Assembly: GCF_037893015.1 (NCBI RefSeq)
Contig: NC_133659.1
Location: forward strand, 18,431,246-18,495,245
Origin: Macrotis lagotis
Lineage: Eukaryota; Chordata; Mammalia; Peramelemorphia; Peramelidae
Reading direction: 5' to 3'
DNA length: 64,000 bases
Program-made: the position numbers and the translations under genes
Shown here: positions 1 through 10,668 of the stretch, one piece after another
Layout of the letters: each line of letters starts with the position of its first letter
Numbering within the stretch: the first letter of the stretch is position 1
Notes under the pieces: generated by a model
Told to the model about the DNA's origin: nothing
The model's input: only the letters and a program-made list of their open reading frames with translations
The model's database searches: none

Positions 1-48
1 TTGGAAATTGATTGAATGTTCCTCAGTTGGGTAATAGCTGAACAAACT

Positions 49-105
<57 letters not shown>

Positions 106-440
106 TATATATATATATATGTATATGTCATGGAACACTATTTTTCTATTAGAAACCAGGTGGAATGGGATTTCATAGAAACCTGGAAAGACTTGCCTGA
201 ACTGATGCTGAGTGAGATGAGTAGAACCAGAAGAATGCTGTACACCATAACATCAACATGGGGTAGATGATGGACTTGCTCATTCCATCAATGCAATAAT
301 GAGGGAAATGTTAGAGCACCTGCAACAGAGAATACCATCTGTACCCAAGAAAAGAATTATGGAGTTTAAACATGGACCAAAGTCTGTTATAACCACCAGT
401 TACATTAAATGGAGAATATTTGAATACTATGGATATTAAG
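1..440 (+). mobile_element. L1 LINE 3' end fragment
   Basis: The plus-strand sequence matches the marsupial L1 3' region, with phrases such as GGAACACTATT and CTGATGCTGAGTGAGATGAG followed by AGAACCAGAAGAATG. The same sequence recurs at 46490-46600. The element is interrupted by a TA microsatellite and may begin outside the window. Confidence 0.75.
52..126. repeat. (TA)n microsatellite
   Basis: Nearly pure TA repeats with one ACA and one TT interruption lie inside the L1 tail. Confidence 0.95.
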
Positions 441-1185
441 TTCATTTACCTTGGCAGTATCATTTTCTGGAATGAGCACATTAATATTTATGTTGACAAA
501 TGTATTGCCAGAGATAGCTCAGTATTTGGAAAGCTGCAAAGGAAAGAAAGTGGGAGAGAAAGAAGTTACCAGATTCAATACCAAACTGAAACTCTATAGA
601 ATCATTGTATTGACTTCATTGTTGTATGTCTATGAAACCTGGCCAGTATACCAGTGCCATGCGAGGAAAATGCATCACTTCCCTTTGAAATGTCTGAGGA
701 AGATTCTGAAGATCATCTGCCAGGATCATGCACTGGACTCTGAGATTCTATCTCAAACCCAATTATCAATCAAGGAGCACAATTCTGTTGGACTGATCAC
801 ATACACTTTCCTAAAAGACTATTTTATAGAGAACGCACAAAGGGGAAGCACTGGTCAGAAGAAGAGATCAAGGTCATTCTACAAAACCTTGGAATCGTTT
901 GCATGACATGAGAGACATTGTACAAGACTGCCCAGCATCGATTACTTTAATTAAAGAAGGTGTTGTGCTCTATGAGCAAAGCAGAATTGAAGTTCCACAA
1001 GAGAAATGTGAGATGCACAAATTTAAACCATATTCCTTAAATATTCACATGGACTATTTGGGCCTAACCTGTGGGAGAGCATTCAGAGCTCATATTGATC
1101 TGATCAGTCACAGTCTGACACGCTATAACTTGACTCTAACTTGGGGATGTCATTTTAGTCCTCCTCAAGAATGAAGAACAACAAT
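441..1185 (+). mobile_element. RTE-type LINE, C-terminal reverse-transcriptase region and 3' tail
   Basis: Across frames the plus strand reads FIYLGSIIFWNEH, then VYRIIVLTSLLYVYETWPVY-like text (here LYRIIVLTSLLYVYETW), RKMHHFPLKCLRKILKI, and later LTCGRAFRAHIDLISH, a zinc-knuckle-like end. This order is typical of the C terminus of RTE/BovB reverse transcriptases. Stops and frame changes show it is decayed. The 3' tail (near 1150-1185) resembles those at 31990-32090. Confidence 0.75.
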
Positions 1186-1419
1186 CAATCAGCCTATTCT
1201 AATTTCTTCAATTTCTTTTTCTTTTCTTCTCATTGTAGGTAACATTTGTAGTCTAATGTGTAATAATAATGGAGATAATGCGTATCCTTTCTTCCCCCCC
1301 CATCTTGCTGGAAAAGTTTCTAGTTTATCACCATTTAAGTTAATGTTTGCTGATAGCTTTAGATAAAGGTTACTTATCATTTTAGGAACTCCCTTTCTTT
1401 ATTCTTATGCTCTCTAGTT

Positions 1420-1566
1420 TTTTTGTTTTGCAAGGCAAAGGGGTTAAAGTGACTTGCCCAAGGTCACACAAGCTAGGTAATTAATAAGCATCTGAGGGCA
1501 AATTTGAACTCAGGTCCTCCTGACTCCAGGGCTCGTGCTCTTAGCACCATGCCACCTACCTGCCCC
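1420..1566 (-). mobile_element. Marsupial tRNA/CORE-type SINE inside the L1
   Basis: This is the reverse complement of the SINE consensus: GCAAGGCAAAGGGGTTAA at its tail side through CTGACTCCAGGGCTCGTGCTC to CACCTACCTGCCCC at the head. Confidence 0.85.
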
Positions 1567-3232
1567 ATTCTCTAGTGTTTTTAATGGAAATTAGTGTTGC
1601 ATTTTGTGAAGGCTTTCTCTGCATGATTTCTAGTGGGTTTCTTATTGATATGGTCATTTATGCTGATAGTTTTCCCAATATTGAACAGAATCCTTCATTC
1701 CTGTTGTAAATAACATCTGGTGACAGATAGTGTATGATCCTTCTGATATATTGCTATAATATTTTTGCTAGTATATTATTTAAATTCATTACAGAAATTA
1801 GTCTATAATTTTGTTTCTGTTTTGGCTCTCCCTGGCTTAGATATCAGTATCATGTTTGTGTCATGAAAGAATGTTGGTAGGTCATTGGGATCAATTATTC
1901 TTTAAATATTTGGTAGACTTCATTTGTGAATCCATCTGGCTCTAGGGATTTATTCTTAGGAAGTTCACTGATGATTTGTTCAATTCCTTTTTTAAGATAG
2001 AGTTATTTAAGTATTCTATCTGTTAGTCTAGATAATTTACATTTTTGTAGGTATTCATTCATTTTCTTTAGATTGTCAGATTTATTGTCACATAATTTCA
2101 CCCCTTTCATTTTTGATATTAGTAATTTGACTCTGTTCTTTCCATCTTTAAATCAAATTAGTCAATGGTTTATCTGTTTTATTTCTTGTTATGAAATAAG
2201 CTTCTAGTTTTATTTATTAGTTCAATGGTTCTCTTATTTTAAATTTTATTAATCTCTCTTGAGTTTTGTTAATCTCTCCAATTTGGTGTTTAACTGGAGA
2301 TTTTTAATTTGTTCTTTTTTTAATTGCATGACCAATTCATTATTCTGATTTTTGCTGTTTTTTTATGTAAGCAATTTGATATATAATTTCCCCCCTAAGT
2401 ACCTCCTTCTTTGCCTCCCATAATATTTTGGTATGTTGTCTTGTTTTTATTTTTAAGTCAAATTATCAATTATTTCTGTAATTTGTTCTTTGATAAATTT
2501 TTTTGGATTATATTTTTGATTTTCAATCTATCCCTTTATTGCATATTATTGAATATAATTTTTATTGCATTATTACATTATGGTCTGAAAAGAATGCATC
2601 TACTTTTTCTGTTTCTCTTTGTAAGATTTTTCTTGATGTATGTACATTTTTATGGGTGCCATGTTATTACTATTCCCATTCAATTTTCTTCAGAGATTTA
2701 TCATATCTAACTTTTTTATTTATTCAACTGCTTAACTTCTTTCTTGTTTGTTTTTTATTTGATTTATCTAGTTCTGAGAGGAGAAAGTTGTGATCTCTCA
2801 CTAGCATGATTTTATTGTTTATTTCCTCCATTTAACTAATTCAACTTTTCCTTCATGAATTCAGATGTCATCCCATTTAATGTATGTATGTTTACTATTG
2901 ATAATACTTCATTTCCTGTGGTCCTTTTTAGCAAGATATAGTTTCCTTCCTTTAATTAGATCTATGTTTTCTTTTGTTTTCTCTGAGGTAATGATTTTTA
3001 CTCCTGCTTTTTTTCATTGCTTCAATTGAAGTATAATATATTCCTCTCTGGCTTCATATCTTTACTCTGTGTGTCTTTATGCTTCAAATGTGTTTCTTAT
3101 ACACAACATGTCAGAGCATTCTGGTGTTTAATTCATTCTGCTTATCTACTTCTGTTCCATGTGAATTCATCCTATTCACATTTATGGTTATGATAATTAA
3201 TGTTTATAGCCCTCCAAGCTAATTTCCCCTTA

Positions 3233-3233
<1 letters not shown>

Positions 3234-3298
<65 letters not shown>
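3234..3298. repeat. (TC)n microsatellite
   Basis: About 32 uninterrupted TC units lie within the minus-strand L1 fragment. Confidence 0.95.
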
Positions 3299-3301
<3 letters not shown>

Positions 3302-3431
3302 CTAACTTGTATTATCTACACAAATCTGCCCTCCCTTTTATTAGTCTCCTTGTCCCTGAGTTCTTACAATCTATTACATTACATATAATCTGTAATACAT
3401 AAGAGGAAATTGTGCGAGGATCCATGCTTCA

Positions 3432-3585
3432 TTGGGTTTTTTTTTTTTTGCAGGGCAATGGGGTTAAGTGGCTTACCCAAAGCCACACAACTAGGTCATT
3501 GTTAAGTGTCAGAGGTCGGATTTGAACTCAGGCCTCCTGACTCCAGGGCTGGTGCTCTGGCCACTGCACCACCTAGCTGCCCTTC
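3432..3585 (-). mobile_element. Marsupial SINE
   Basis: An antisense SINE with poly(T), GGGTTAAGTGGCTTACCCAA, TCCTGACTCCAGGGCTGGTG and the head CACCTAGCTGCCC. Confidence 0.9.
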
Positions 3586-4045
3586 CATTGTTTTTTTCTT
3601 ACAGGGGCAAATAAAGGAGTCAGTGACTCGTTCATCCTCATCCTGTGCCAAAGTCAACCAGAAGAAGATCGGTCTATACAACTCGAGCTTCTTGAAGTCA
3701 TCACAGAGCGCGATCTGAGAACCAACATCTATGGGGTCTTCAAACTCTGCTCAAAGATTCCCCGGAGGTCCCCATCCTTTCAGCCAGCGCCCTCTCCTGG
3801 GAGACAGCCAGAGTGGTGTGGAAGGAAGCCGAATGTTCCACTGTCAGTGTGGCCATTTATACCTCCAAAATGATGTTTTGTTGATTGTCTTGAAGCCTTG
3901 GTTTGGATGGGCAGCACCGAAGAAAAGCCTTCCTAATGACTGATTGTACCTGTCTGAAGCTGTGATGGGCTGCCCCAGAGGGGGCTGGGTGCCTTTACTG
4001 GAGGCTCATCCTGTTCAATGATAATAACAATAGAAATAAGGCTAT
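3586..4045. other. Unassigned stretch with an 89-codon open frame
   Basis: No repeat is recognised here. A splice-acceptor-like TTTTTTTCTTACAG ends at 3604, and from 3606 to about 3872 one plus frame stays open for about 89 codons without an ATG (it includes IQLELLEVITERDLRTNIYG). No protein family is recognised. It could be an exon of an unknown gene, a retrocopy fragment or chance. Confidence 0.3.
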
Positions 4046-4050
4046 CTAGG

Positions 4051-4212
4051 GGTGTCTAGGTGGCGCAGCAGATAGAGCACCGGCCCTGGAGTCAGGAGGA
4101 CCTGAGTTCCAATGCGGCCTCAGAGGCTTCATAATGACCTAGCCGTGTGGCCTGGGGCAAGCCACTTGACCCCACTGCCTTGCAAAACCCTAAAAAGATA
4201 AAAATAACAAAA
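4051..4212 (+). mobile_element. Marsupial SINE, left arm of an inverted pair
   Basis: A sense SINE: TCTAGGTGGCGCAGCAGATAG, GGAGTCAGGAGGACCTGAG, and tail GCCTTGCAAAACCCTAAAAA. It shares non-consensus bases (AATGCGGCCTCAGAGGCTTC) with the opposite-strand SINE at 4243-4388. Confidence 0.9.
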
Positions 4213-4242
4213 ATAAGGCTGTCTAGCATGTTTATAGAACTT

Positions 4243-4388
4243 TTTTTAGGTTTGTGCAAGGCAGTGGGGTCAAGTGACTTGCCCCAGGCCACACGGCTAG
4301 GTCATTATGAAGCCTCTGAGGCCGCATTGGAAGTCAGGCCCTCCTGACCGCAGGGCCGGCGCTCTAACCGCTGCACCACCTGCCCCCC
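4243..4388 (-). mobile_element. Marsupial SINE, right arm of an inverted pair
   Basis: An antisense SINE starting TTTTTTAGGTTTGTGCAAGG. Over about 140 bp its reverse complement is nearly identical to the arm at 4051-4212, including private variants. The spacer is only about 30 bp. Confidence 0.9.
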
Positions 4389-5192
4389 ATCTAGAACTTA
4401 AAGCTTGCACCTCACTTCCCATGTGTCGGCTCCGTAGGCCCCAGCTAGATGAGCCCTTGTCGGGGGGCCCGGGGGAGTCTCCTTCAGGGACCCCTGAGAC
4501 GAAGTGGCCCCGGGCCCCGCGTCTGCTCCAGCCCACGGTCCTGTCCGTGTCTGACCACTCTGAATCCGGACACAGAAGCCCGTCGCGGCCTCAGGGCCCC
4601 TGCGGGAGGCCTCAGCCCCTCGGCCCGTGCTGCCAGCCCCGCCCGCCCCCGCCCCCCGAAATCTGCAGGCCTGGGGGGTCAGTCCTGAGTCACCGTCTGT
4701 GCGGGGCCAATGCGGGCCGGCCCACGTCTGCGCCCCGCGCCGTGGTCACGTGGCCGGGCTCGCCCTGTCCTCCGTCCCTGCCCCAAATTAGTGAGCAAGG
4801 CGAGCCCGGGCCGGGGCGTGGGGCCGGCCTGCAGCAAAGGCCCCCCGGAGCGCCCCGCAGGGCCCGCGGGGCCCGCCTGGCAGCCGGCCCGGGCCGGGCA
4901 GCAGCGGCCCGCGACGGGGCGCCCCTGCAGGAGGGGCGCCGGGGCCACCCCGTGTCTCAGGAGCCAGAAGCGGGGCCGGCCAGACCCCCCCCCGCGCCCC
5001 CAGCTTGTCTCCGGGGGGCTCAGCCCCGGGGCGGGGCTGCCCAGAGCCGGGCTCCAGCCGGGCTGCACGCGAGGGCTGGTGCTGCGGACAGCGGCCTGCG
5101 GGGCCGGAGCCGGCCACCAGGGGGCGCCGGGGGCCCGGCCCGGCCACTCCGCTCCGCTCCGCACCCGCTGCCGCCCCGCCCCGGCGCTCCGC
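4389..5192. promoter_or_regulatory. GC-rich CpG island
   Basis: About 800 bp of very GC-rich, CpG-dense DNA stands out in an AT-rich window. It holds an Sp1-type GGGGCGGGGC at 5028-5037 and a CTCF-like site at 5114-5127. Long open frames run through it on both strands, but they overlap one another and resemble no protein, as expected from stop-poor GC-rich DNA. It may be the promoter of an unseen transcript or an insulator; no first exon can be assigned. Confidence 0.6.
5114..5127 (+). promoter_or_regulatory. CTCF-like binding site
   Basis: CCACCAGGGGGCGC matches the CTCF core consensus and lies in a CpG island 5.3 kb upstream of the first CYP2J gene. Occupancy cannot be judged from sequence. 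Confidence 0.5.
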
Positions 5193-5291
5193 CCTCTCTG
5201 TCTGTCTGTCTCTCTCTGTCTCTCTGTCCGTCTGTCCGTCTCTGTCCGTCTCCTCTCTCTGTCTCTCTGTCCGTCTGTCTGTCTCTGTCCG

Positions 5292-5331
<40 letters not shown>

Positions 5332-5649
5332 TCTGTGTGTGTGTCTGTCTCTCTGCTCGCTCTTTGTCTGTCTCTCTGTTTCTGTCTGTCTCTATCTTTG
5401 TTTTCTCCCTCTGTCTCTGTCTCTCTGTCTGTCTCTTTGTCTGTCTCTGCCTGTCCATCTCTGTCTCTGTCTGTCTCTGTCTCTCTCTCTTTCTCTCTCC
5501 TCTTCTCTCTTCGATCTCTCTTTCTCTGTGTGTGTGTTTTGTGTGTCTGTGTCTGTCTCTGTCTGTCTGCCTCTGTTTCTCTCTGTCTCTGTCTGTGTGT
5601 GTCTGTCTCTCTCTGTCTTCCCGTCTCTACCTCTCTCTCTCCTGTTCTC

Positions 5650-5691
<42 letters not shown>

Positions 5692-5694
5692 ACC
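5193..5694. repeat. Compound TCTG/TC/TG/CA microsatellite
   Basis: About 460 bp of imperfect TCTG, TC and TG repeats (5193-5652) passes into (CA)n at 5654-5694. It abuts the CpG island directly. Frames across it give long artificial Ser/Leu/Val/Cys- or Arg/Glu/Thr/Asp-rich peptides. Confidence 0.95.
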
Positions 5695-6201
5695 ATTCAC
5701 AGGCTCATCAGGATGAAATATTCCATCTTCAGTTTGACTCTTAAAGCCCTTCCTAACCAGTCTCCTTCCTCAGTTTCCACACTTGTCACCCTGCCCCATT
5801 TCATTGGCTGTCTTTTGCACAGGTTTCCCTGCCTTACTTTTCTTCCTTTGACTTCCTTCGGATCCCCTGGACAATCTGACCTTCCACAAGAAGTCTTTTG
5901 TGGTCCCCCTCGGTGGCGGGCCTTTCCCCTCTCTTGATTCCCTCCAATTTGACCTGTAGGAGTCTTGCTTGTGAGAGAGCTCGATGGGGCAGTGACGAGC
6001 ACTCCTTTCCTGGAGTGAGAGAGACATCCTGAGTCCGACTTTTTGTCAAACACTTACTAGTTCTGTGACCCTGGGCAAGTCACTTAACCCTCTTTGCCTC
6101 AATTTCCTCATCTATAAATTCAGCTGGAAAAGGAAATGTTCAATCCTTCTAGTATCTCTGCTAAGAAAACCTGAACTGAGTCCACAGAGAATGGAACATA
6201 G

Positions 6202-6255
<54 letters not shown>

Positions 6256-6295
6256 TCTGTACAGATTAGATAGAATTTGGCTAGAGAAAGTGGGG
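5695..6295. other. Mostly unassigned sequence with a MIR-like SINE and (TG)n
   Basis: No gene is seen. At 6055-6130 there is a plus-strand SINE core (CTGGGCAAGTCACTTAACCC, TGCCTCAATTTCCTCATC), and at 6205-6254 a (TG)n microsatellite. Confidence 0.6.
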
Positions 6296-6298
6296 AGA

Positions 6299-6430
6299 GG
6301 GCAGCTAGGTGGCGCAGTGGATAGAGCACTGGCACCCTGGATTCGGGAGGCCCTGAGCTCAAATCTGGCCTCAGACACTTAATATTTACCCAGTTGTGTG
6401 ACTTCAGGCAAGTCACTTTAACCCCACTGT

Positions 6431-6491
<61 letters not shown>
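6299..6491 (+). mobile_element. Marsupial SINE whose tail is a (GA)n microsatellite
   Basis: The SINE (GGGCAGCTAGGTGGCGCAGT through AACCCCACTGTCTTG) passes straight into about 29 GA units at 6434-6491, where an A-rich tail is normally found. Confidence 0.9.
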
Positions 6492-6494
<3 letters not shown>

Positions 6495-7570
6495 AAGGGA
6501 CCAGGACAGAGTCTGGAGTAATACCCATGATCAGGGAGGATGAGAAAGATGGAGGTTTATTATGCATCATTCTCTTTGGCTAAGTGGTGCCACAGTACAT
6601 AGAGCCTGAAGTAGGGAAGACCAATACTAGATATGGGAGCAAGCCATTTAAGCTCTGCCTGCCTCAGTTTCTCCAATTTTAAATTTGGAATACTAGTACT
6701 GCCTACTGCATGAGGTTACCATGGGGATCAAATGAGATAGTATATAAAATTCTCCTGTAGGATTTAGTTGCGATCTAAAGGAAGCTGAGGAGACTGGTTT
6801 TCAGGGCAGAGGAGGGGATATGTAAGGTCCAGATGTAAGATCCAACCCCAAGAAAACGACTGGTGCCTAGGGCGTGTCCTGTTCATTGAACAGCCAAGGA
6901 GCCAACATCACTAGATCAAAGAGCACTTGGGCAAGGAATTACCTGTAACAAGGCTGGAAAGGCAGGAGGGCAAGGCTATCAGGGACTTGGAATGCCAACC
7001 AGAGGATTCTGTATTTGAACCTCAAGGAAATAGGAAGCCACTGAAGTTTATTGAGGAGTGGGGGAGGTGTTAAGGTCAGATTTGCACATTTGGGCCTTAA
7101 TAGTAGTTAACATTTAGATAGTGATGATGACGTGCTGTGCACTTCATTGTTATCTCATTTAATCTTCAAAAATCCCCCAGAGGTAAACACTATTGTCACC
7201 CCTATATTACAGATGGGGAAACTGAGGCAAATAGAGATTCATGTCAGGAATCAGCTGGCATCTGAGTCAGATTTAACAGTGTTTTCCTTCCCCAAACCTG
7301 GAGCTTTGCCTATTTCACCCAGTAGCTGCCCCACGTGATAAACGAGTGGAGGGTGCACTGGCATGGGGAAGACTTGTGAGGTGCTTTACAAATGATCTCC
7401 TCTGATCACAATGATCTTGGGAGGAGGGTGGTCTTATTGTCAATTGAGACTGATGAATGGTGAGTGACTTTCCCAGAGATTCAGTATCTGAGGCAGGAAG
7501 AGGACAGAGGACAGGAGTGGCTGCCTACTCCTGAGCAAGTCACTTGGCCATTCAATGTCTAGATTTGCTT
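6492..7570. other. Old interspersed repeats upstream of gene 1
   Basis: There is no gene here. The stretch holds a plus-strand MIR-like SINE (about 6580-6760), an ancient mammalian interspersed repeat (about 6840-7090, family name not certain), and minus-strand MIR-like pieces at 7095-7340 and 7350-7520 (CAGATGGGGAAACTGAGGCA). The last three recur in the same order at 47990-48700. Confidence 0.55.
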
Positions 7571-7859
7571 TCTAGGGTTCTATATATCATCTGACTAGCT
7601 TTGTAGGGCCCCTATGTTTTGAAATGCAGCTGTTAGATTTCTAGTCCCACCCCATCCCACATCCAAATTCATTAAGAAACAGGACTTTCCCTGGTCTCAT
7701 CTGCATACTTTATTAGTGGCAATGGAAAACCAAAATTTAATACTGATAAGAGAACAAGAGAGTAATAAGGAGTATAAGTGTGTGGATGTTGCATGTGAAC
7801 TGTAGGAGTGGTTTGCAGGTATTTGTGGGGGTTGGGATGGTAGGGTGCAGTCGACAGAG

Positions 7860-8095
7860 AGTTCCCAGTGAGATTGATGTTTGCTTACTGGGTCTTAGTG
7901 CCCTCCTCTCTGACTCCAAAATTTGGGGAAAAGGAGGAGAGTGTGCTGACAGGTGGCTTCTATGTGAATGGTTCAATTCAGACTTCACACTTAAATGGGA
8001 AAATCTCAGGGGTGGGGACTATTCTGAAGATGGAGATCGGCATGCATGGGCATGCAGCTACAATACAATACCTACTCTAACTACCTGTCACTAGC
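7860..8095 (+). other. Duplicated block 2.4 kb upstream of gene 1, possible regulatory element
   Basis: The block aligns with 49890-50109 upstream of gene 2 (shared ACTGGGTCTTAGTGC and TTAAATGGGAAAATCT). Both copies carry a short open frame with matching residues such as VLTGGFYVNG and VLTDGIYLNG. No protein family is recognised. It may be an old repeat, a conserved enhancer or chance openness. Confidence 0.35.
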
Positions 8096-10455
8096 TGGTT
8101 AAAAGCTTTGGTTGGCAAATTCGCAGTTATGTCTATTATTCTTGGGTTCTTGGACTATTTTCACTGCTAAAGATTTGGGGGAGTAATTTTCAGGTTCTGG
8201 AAGCCAAAGGTTTCTGAAAGACCAAAGGATAGTAGCCAAACTTTTGTTTTACAATTTACATTGTTTTCTTTATTTTGCATTTTGATTTTCCAGCTCTAGT
8301 GATTGCAGGTTCTAGATTTACTTAAACATAGAATATGCCTTGGGAATATTTCTTCCAAATCACTTAATAATAATGAATAATAAATAATAATAATGAATAA
8401 TAATGAATGAAGATATGAGGAAAAAAGGTTGATATATTTGGTGTGTATCAATGGGTAAGTCACATACCCCAAATCATAAGTTAGATCTATTGCAGCATCA
8501 TTATCAACAAATTGTAAAAGAATTTAGAGTTAAACAGACCTCAAAATCCATCTATTTCAAATTCTTTTACTCATTTTACAAATGAGTAAACTGAGGCAAA
8601 CAGGAGTAAATGACTTGCTCCAGGTCACATAGATAGCCTGTGTCTGAGGTCAGATTTGAACTCAGGAAGATGAATCTTTCTGGCTCCATGTCTGGTGTAC
8701 CACCTGGGTTACACAGGTGTTAAATCTTAGAGGAAAAATTTGAAAGCAAAGTTGGGTTCAAATATTGCTTCAGATTTCACTATGCAATTTTTCTGGGTCT
8801 CAGTTTCTTCATAAGTGAAAAGAGGCATTTGGTTTTAATGATTTCCAATATCTCTTCTAGCACCAAATCAATGATCTTCTAAGCAGCTTTGTAAAATAAC
8901 TTCATTTCCAGGTACATACACATTTGCCTTTGTAAGAGTGTGACAAATTAACAAGCAAAGGAAAAGATAGTTTTGCAGAAAATTAAGAAAGCAATACATT
9001 CCAACTGAATAATGTCGAATTTCTTTTTATTGACATTTTGTTTTATTTTTCCAATTCCATGGTATGAAAGTTTCCCAACATTCATCCATTTTGCAATGAA
9101 TACATATTTACATATGCATGTAAGTATATACATATTTATAAAATATATTTGCATAATTATAAGATACACAATTTTTCTTCCACCCTCCCTTGCCCACCTC
9201 CAGAGCTGAAAGGTCTAGTAAACTTCGCTACATTGATGTTGCATATGTTTACATATTATCTTGTGTCTGAGGAATAAAGACTAAGGGTAAAGAAAGAAAA
9301 AACCTTGGGATTGGAAGGAAAAACGTAAGTGAAATTATAAAAAAGTGAACACTGTTAATGGAATAATGATTTTTCAAGAGAATCTATGAGCTTTCTCTCT
9401 AACTCCTTAATGGAAGGCAAAGAATGATTCCAAGAGAGACTACCCCTGATGCATTAATAGCTGTTTTGAATACTCCACTATACACTAGGGAGATCTTGTC
9501 AAAGTGAGATGATTACAGAAGAGACAGACTCACAAGTAGCAAACTGCCAATGGTCCCCAAGCAAGGTATCCATTTTCTAGAAAGAAAAAGCCTAGAAGAT
9601 GATTGGTTCCTGCTATTTCAGACTGTGGTTCATTCTTGTTAAATTCTTCCATAGTCTAGAATGGGAAGATGGGTTAGAGTGGCTGGCTGGCTGGGTTACA
9701 GGGCTGGTGGAGACCCACTAGCAAGCTTTGCAATAATGCAGGTGGGGTGGGATAAGGGGCTACTTTAGGATGGTTGCAGCATCAGAGGAGAGGAGGGAGC
9801 ACATGCAAGAGATGGGCAAGGTTGAAGGCAGCCACCCTGGCACTGTAGTAGATTATAGGGTAAAAGATAGCAAGGAATCCAGGAAGGTTTCTAGGTGATG
9901 AGCCTTGATGGCAATAGCAATTTAGGAGGTAGGGCAGGGTTTGGGGCAGGGAATAAAGAGTTCAGTTGAAGCTGTCTTCTGGACATCAGTTTGAGATTGC
10001 TAAAACAAGTAGGAGACCCGGTCACTTTGCTGGCCTCCCTGGACCTCAGGCTGCCTCATTCCTAAACCAGGGTTATTGTTCTGTGTCCCTTCTGGTCTCA
10101 AAGCTCTGGCCCTGTGATTTGGGTCCAGTTGGACGAGGCTGTCCATGTATGGAGCTTCTGGCCAAGTTCTCTCTCTCGGGTTGCCAGAAAGCAAGTGTGG
10201 TTTCTTTTCTGGGTGGGTGGGTTTGCTCCCAGGAGGCAGGCCCTGGTAGCAGACAGAAGGCTGGGCTACAGAGAGGAGGCTGGCATTCCCCGGAGCTCAC
10301 CCTATAAAGGCAGCCCGGGCAGCAGCATTCAGGAGACAAACACAGCCTGGGCTTGGTCTCTTGTGAACTCTGCTCCTGTTGGCTCCCCAGCTGTTGTAGG
10401 AAGGGGAAGAGGGAGGAGCTTGGCTGCTGAGGCCTCCACGCCAGAGCTGGCAAGG
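8096..10455 (+). other. 5' flank of gene 1
   Basis: The flank holds a TAA-rich run (8366-8406), a minus-strand MIR-like SINE (about 8510-8712), an L1 3' tail on the minus strand (about 9000-9310), and unique sequence from 9420 to 10455 that aligns with 52400-52930 and then 57960-58511. In gene 1 this sequence is continuous, so it shows the arrangement before the gene 2 insertions. Confidence 0.6.
10303..10310 (+). promoter_or_regulatory. TATA box of gene 1
   Basis: TATAAAGG lies about 150 bp upstream of the start codon, so transcription would begin near 10330. The matching position of gene 2 has CATAAAAG in an otherwise aligned flank (shared GGAGCTCAC just upstream), which supports a real core promoter. 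Confidence 0.65.
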
Positions 10456-10668
10456 ATGCAGCTCTCTCTGAGAAATATGCTCCCTTCCCTTTGGGAAGGA
10501 GCCCCCCAGCAGACCCTCCTGCTCCTCTTTGCCATGCTGCTGATCCTGGCATGGTATCTGCAGAGGAGGTGGCAACATCGAAACTACCCCCCTAGCCCTC
10601 CTAGACTCCCCTTATTGGGTAACTTCTTCCAGATGGACATCAAAAACCCCAAAATCAGCATCCAAAAA
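10456..10668 (+). CDS. CYP2J2-like: Gene 1 exon 1: start, ER anchor and proline hinge
   Basis: This exon encodes 71 residues and ends IQK before donor GTAAGG (phase 0). The start ATG at 10456 is chosen because it aligns exactly with the ATG of gene 2 at 58512 and gives the same exon length. The frame happens to stay open upstream, but nothing upstream resembles a P450. Leu-rich residues 20-36 form the membrane anchor, followed by a basic stop-transfer stretch. The hinge reads NYPPSP rather than the usual NYPPGP, and then comes the CYP2 motif LPLLGNFF. Confidence 0.95.

Larger units (their letters stand above)
1186..3410 (-). mobile_element. L1 LINE ORF2-region fragment
   Basis: The minus-strand L1 ORF2 region runs from the reverse-transcriptase part (about 1190-2400) back to the endonuclease-side sequence near 3400. 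Recognisable pieces are the antisense of the 'SPGPDGF'-type motif near 1930-1960 (AATCCATCTGGCTCTAGGG) and FKLK-rich stretches. It is heavily decayed, with no long open frame, and has a SINE and a (TC)n tract inside. Confidence 0.7.

Noticed and set aside
4051-4388. tRNA genes in SINE heads
   Set aside because: The heads are tRNA-derived SINE sequence, present many times with A-rich tails. No intact cloverleaf was identified.
4307-5937. Overlapping open frames of up to 469 codons on both strands
   Set aside because: They run through GC-rich island DNA and a TCTG/CA microsatellite, overlap each other in several frames, and give Pro/Arg/Gly- or Ser/Leu/Cys-rich peptides without a known domain.
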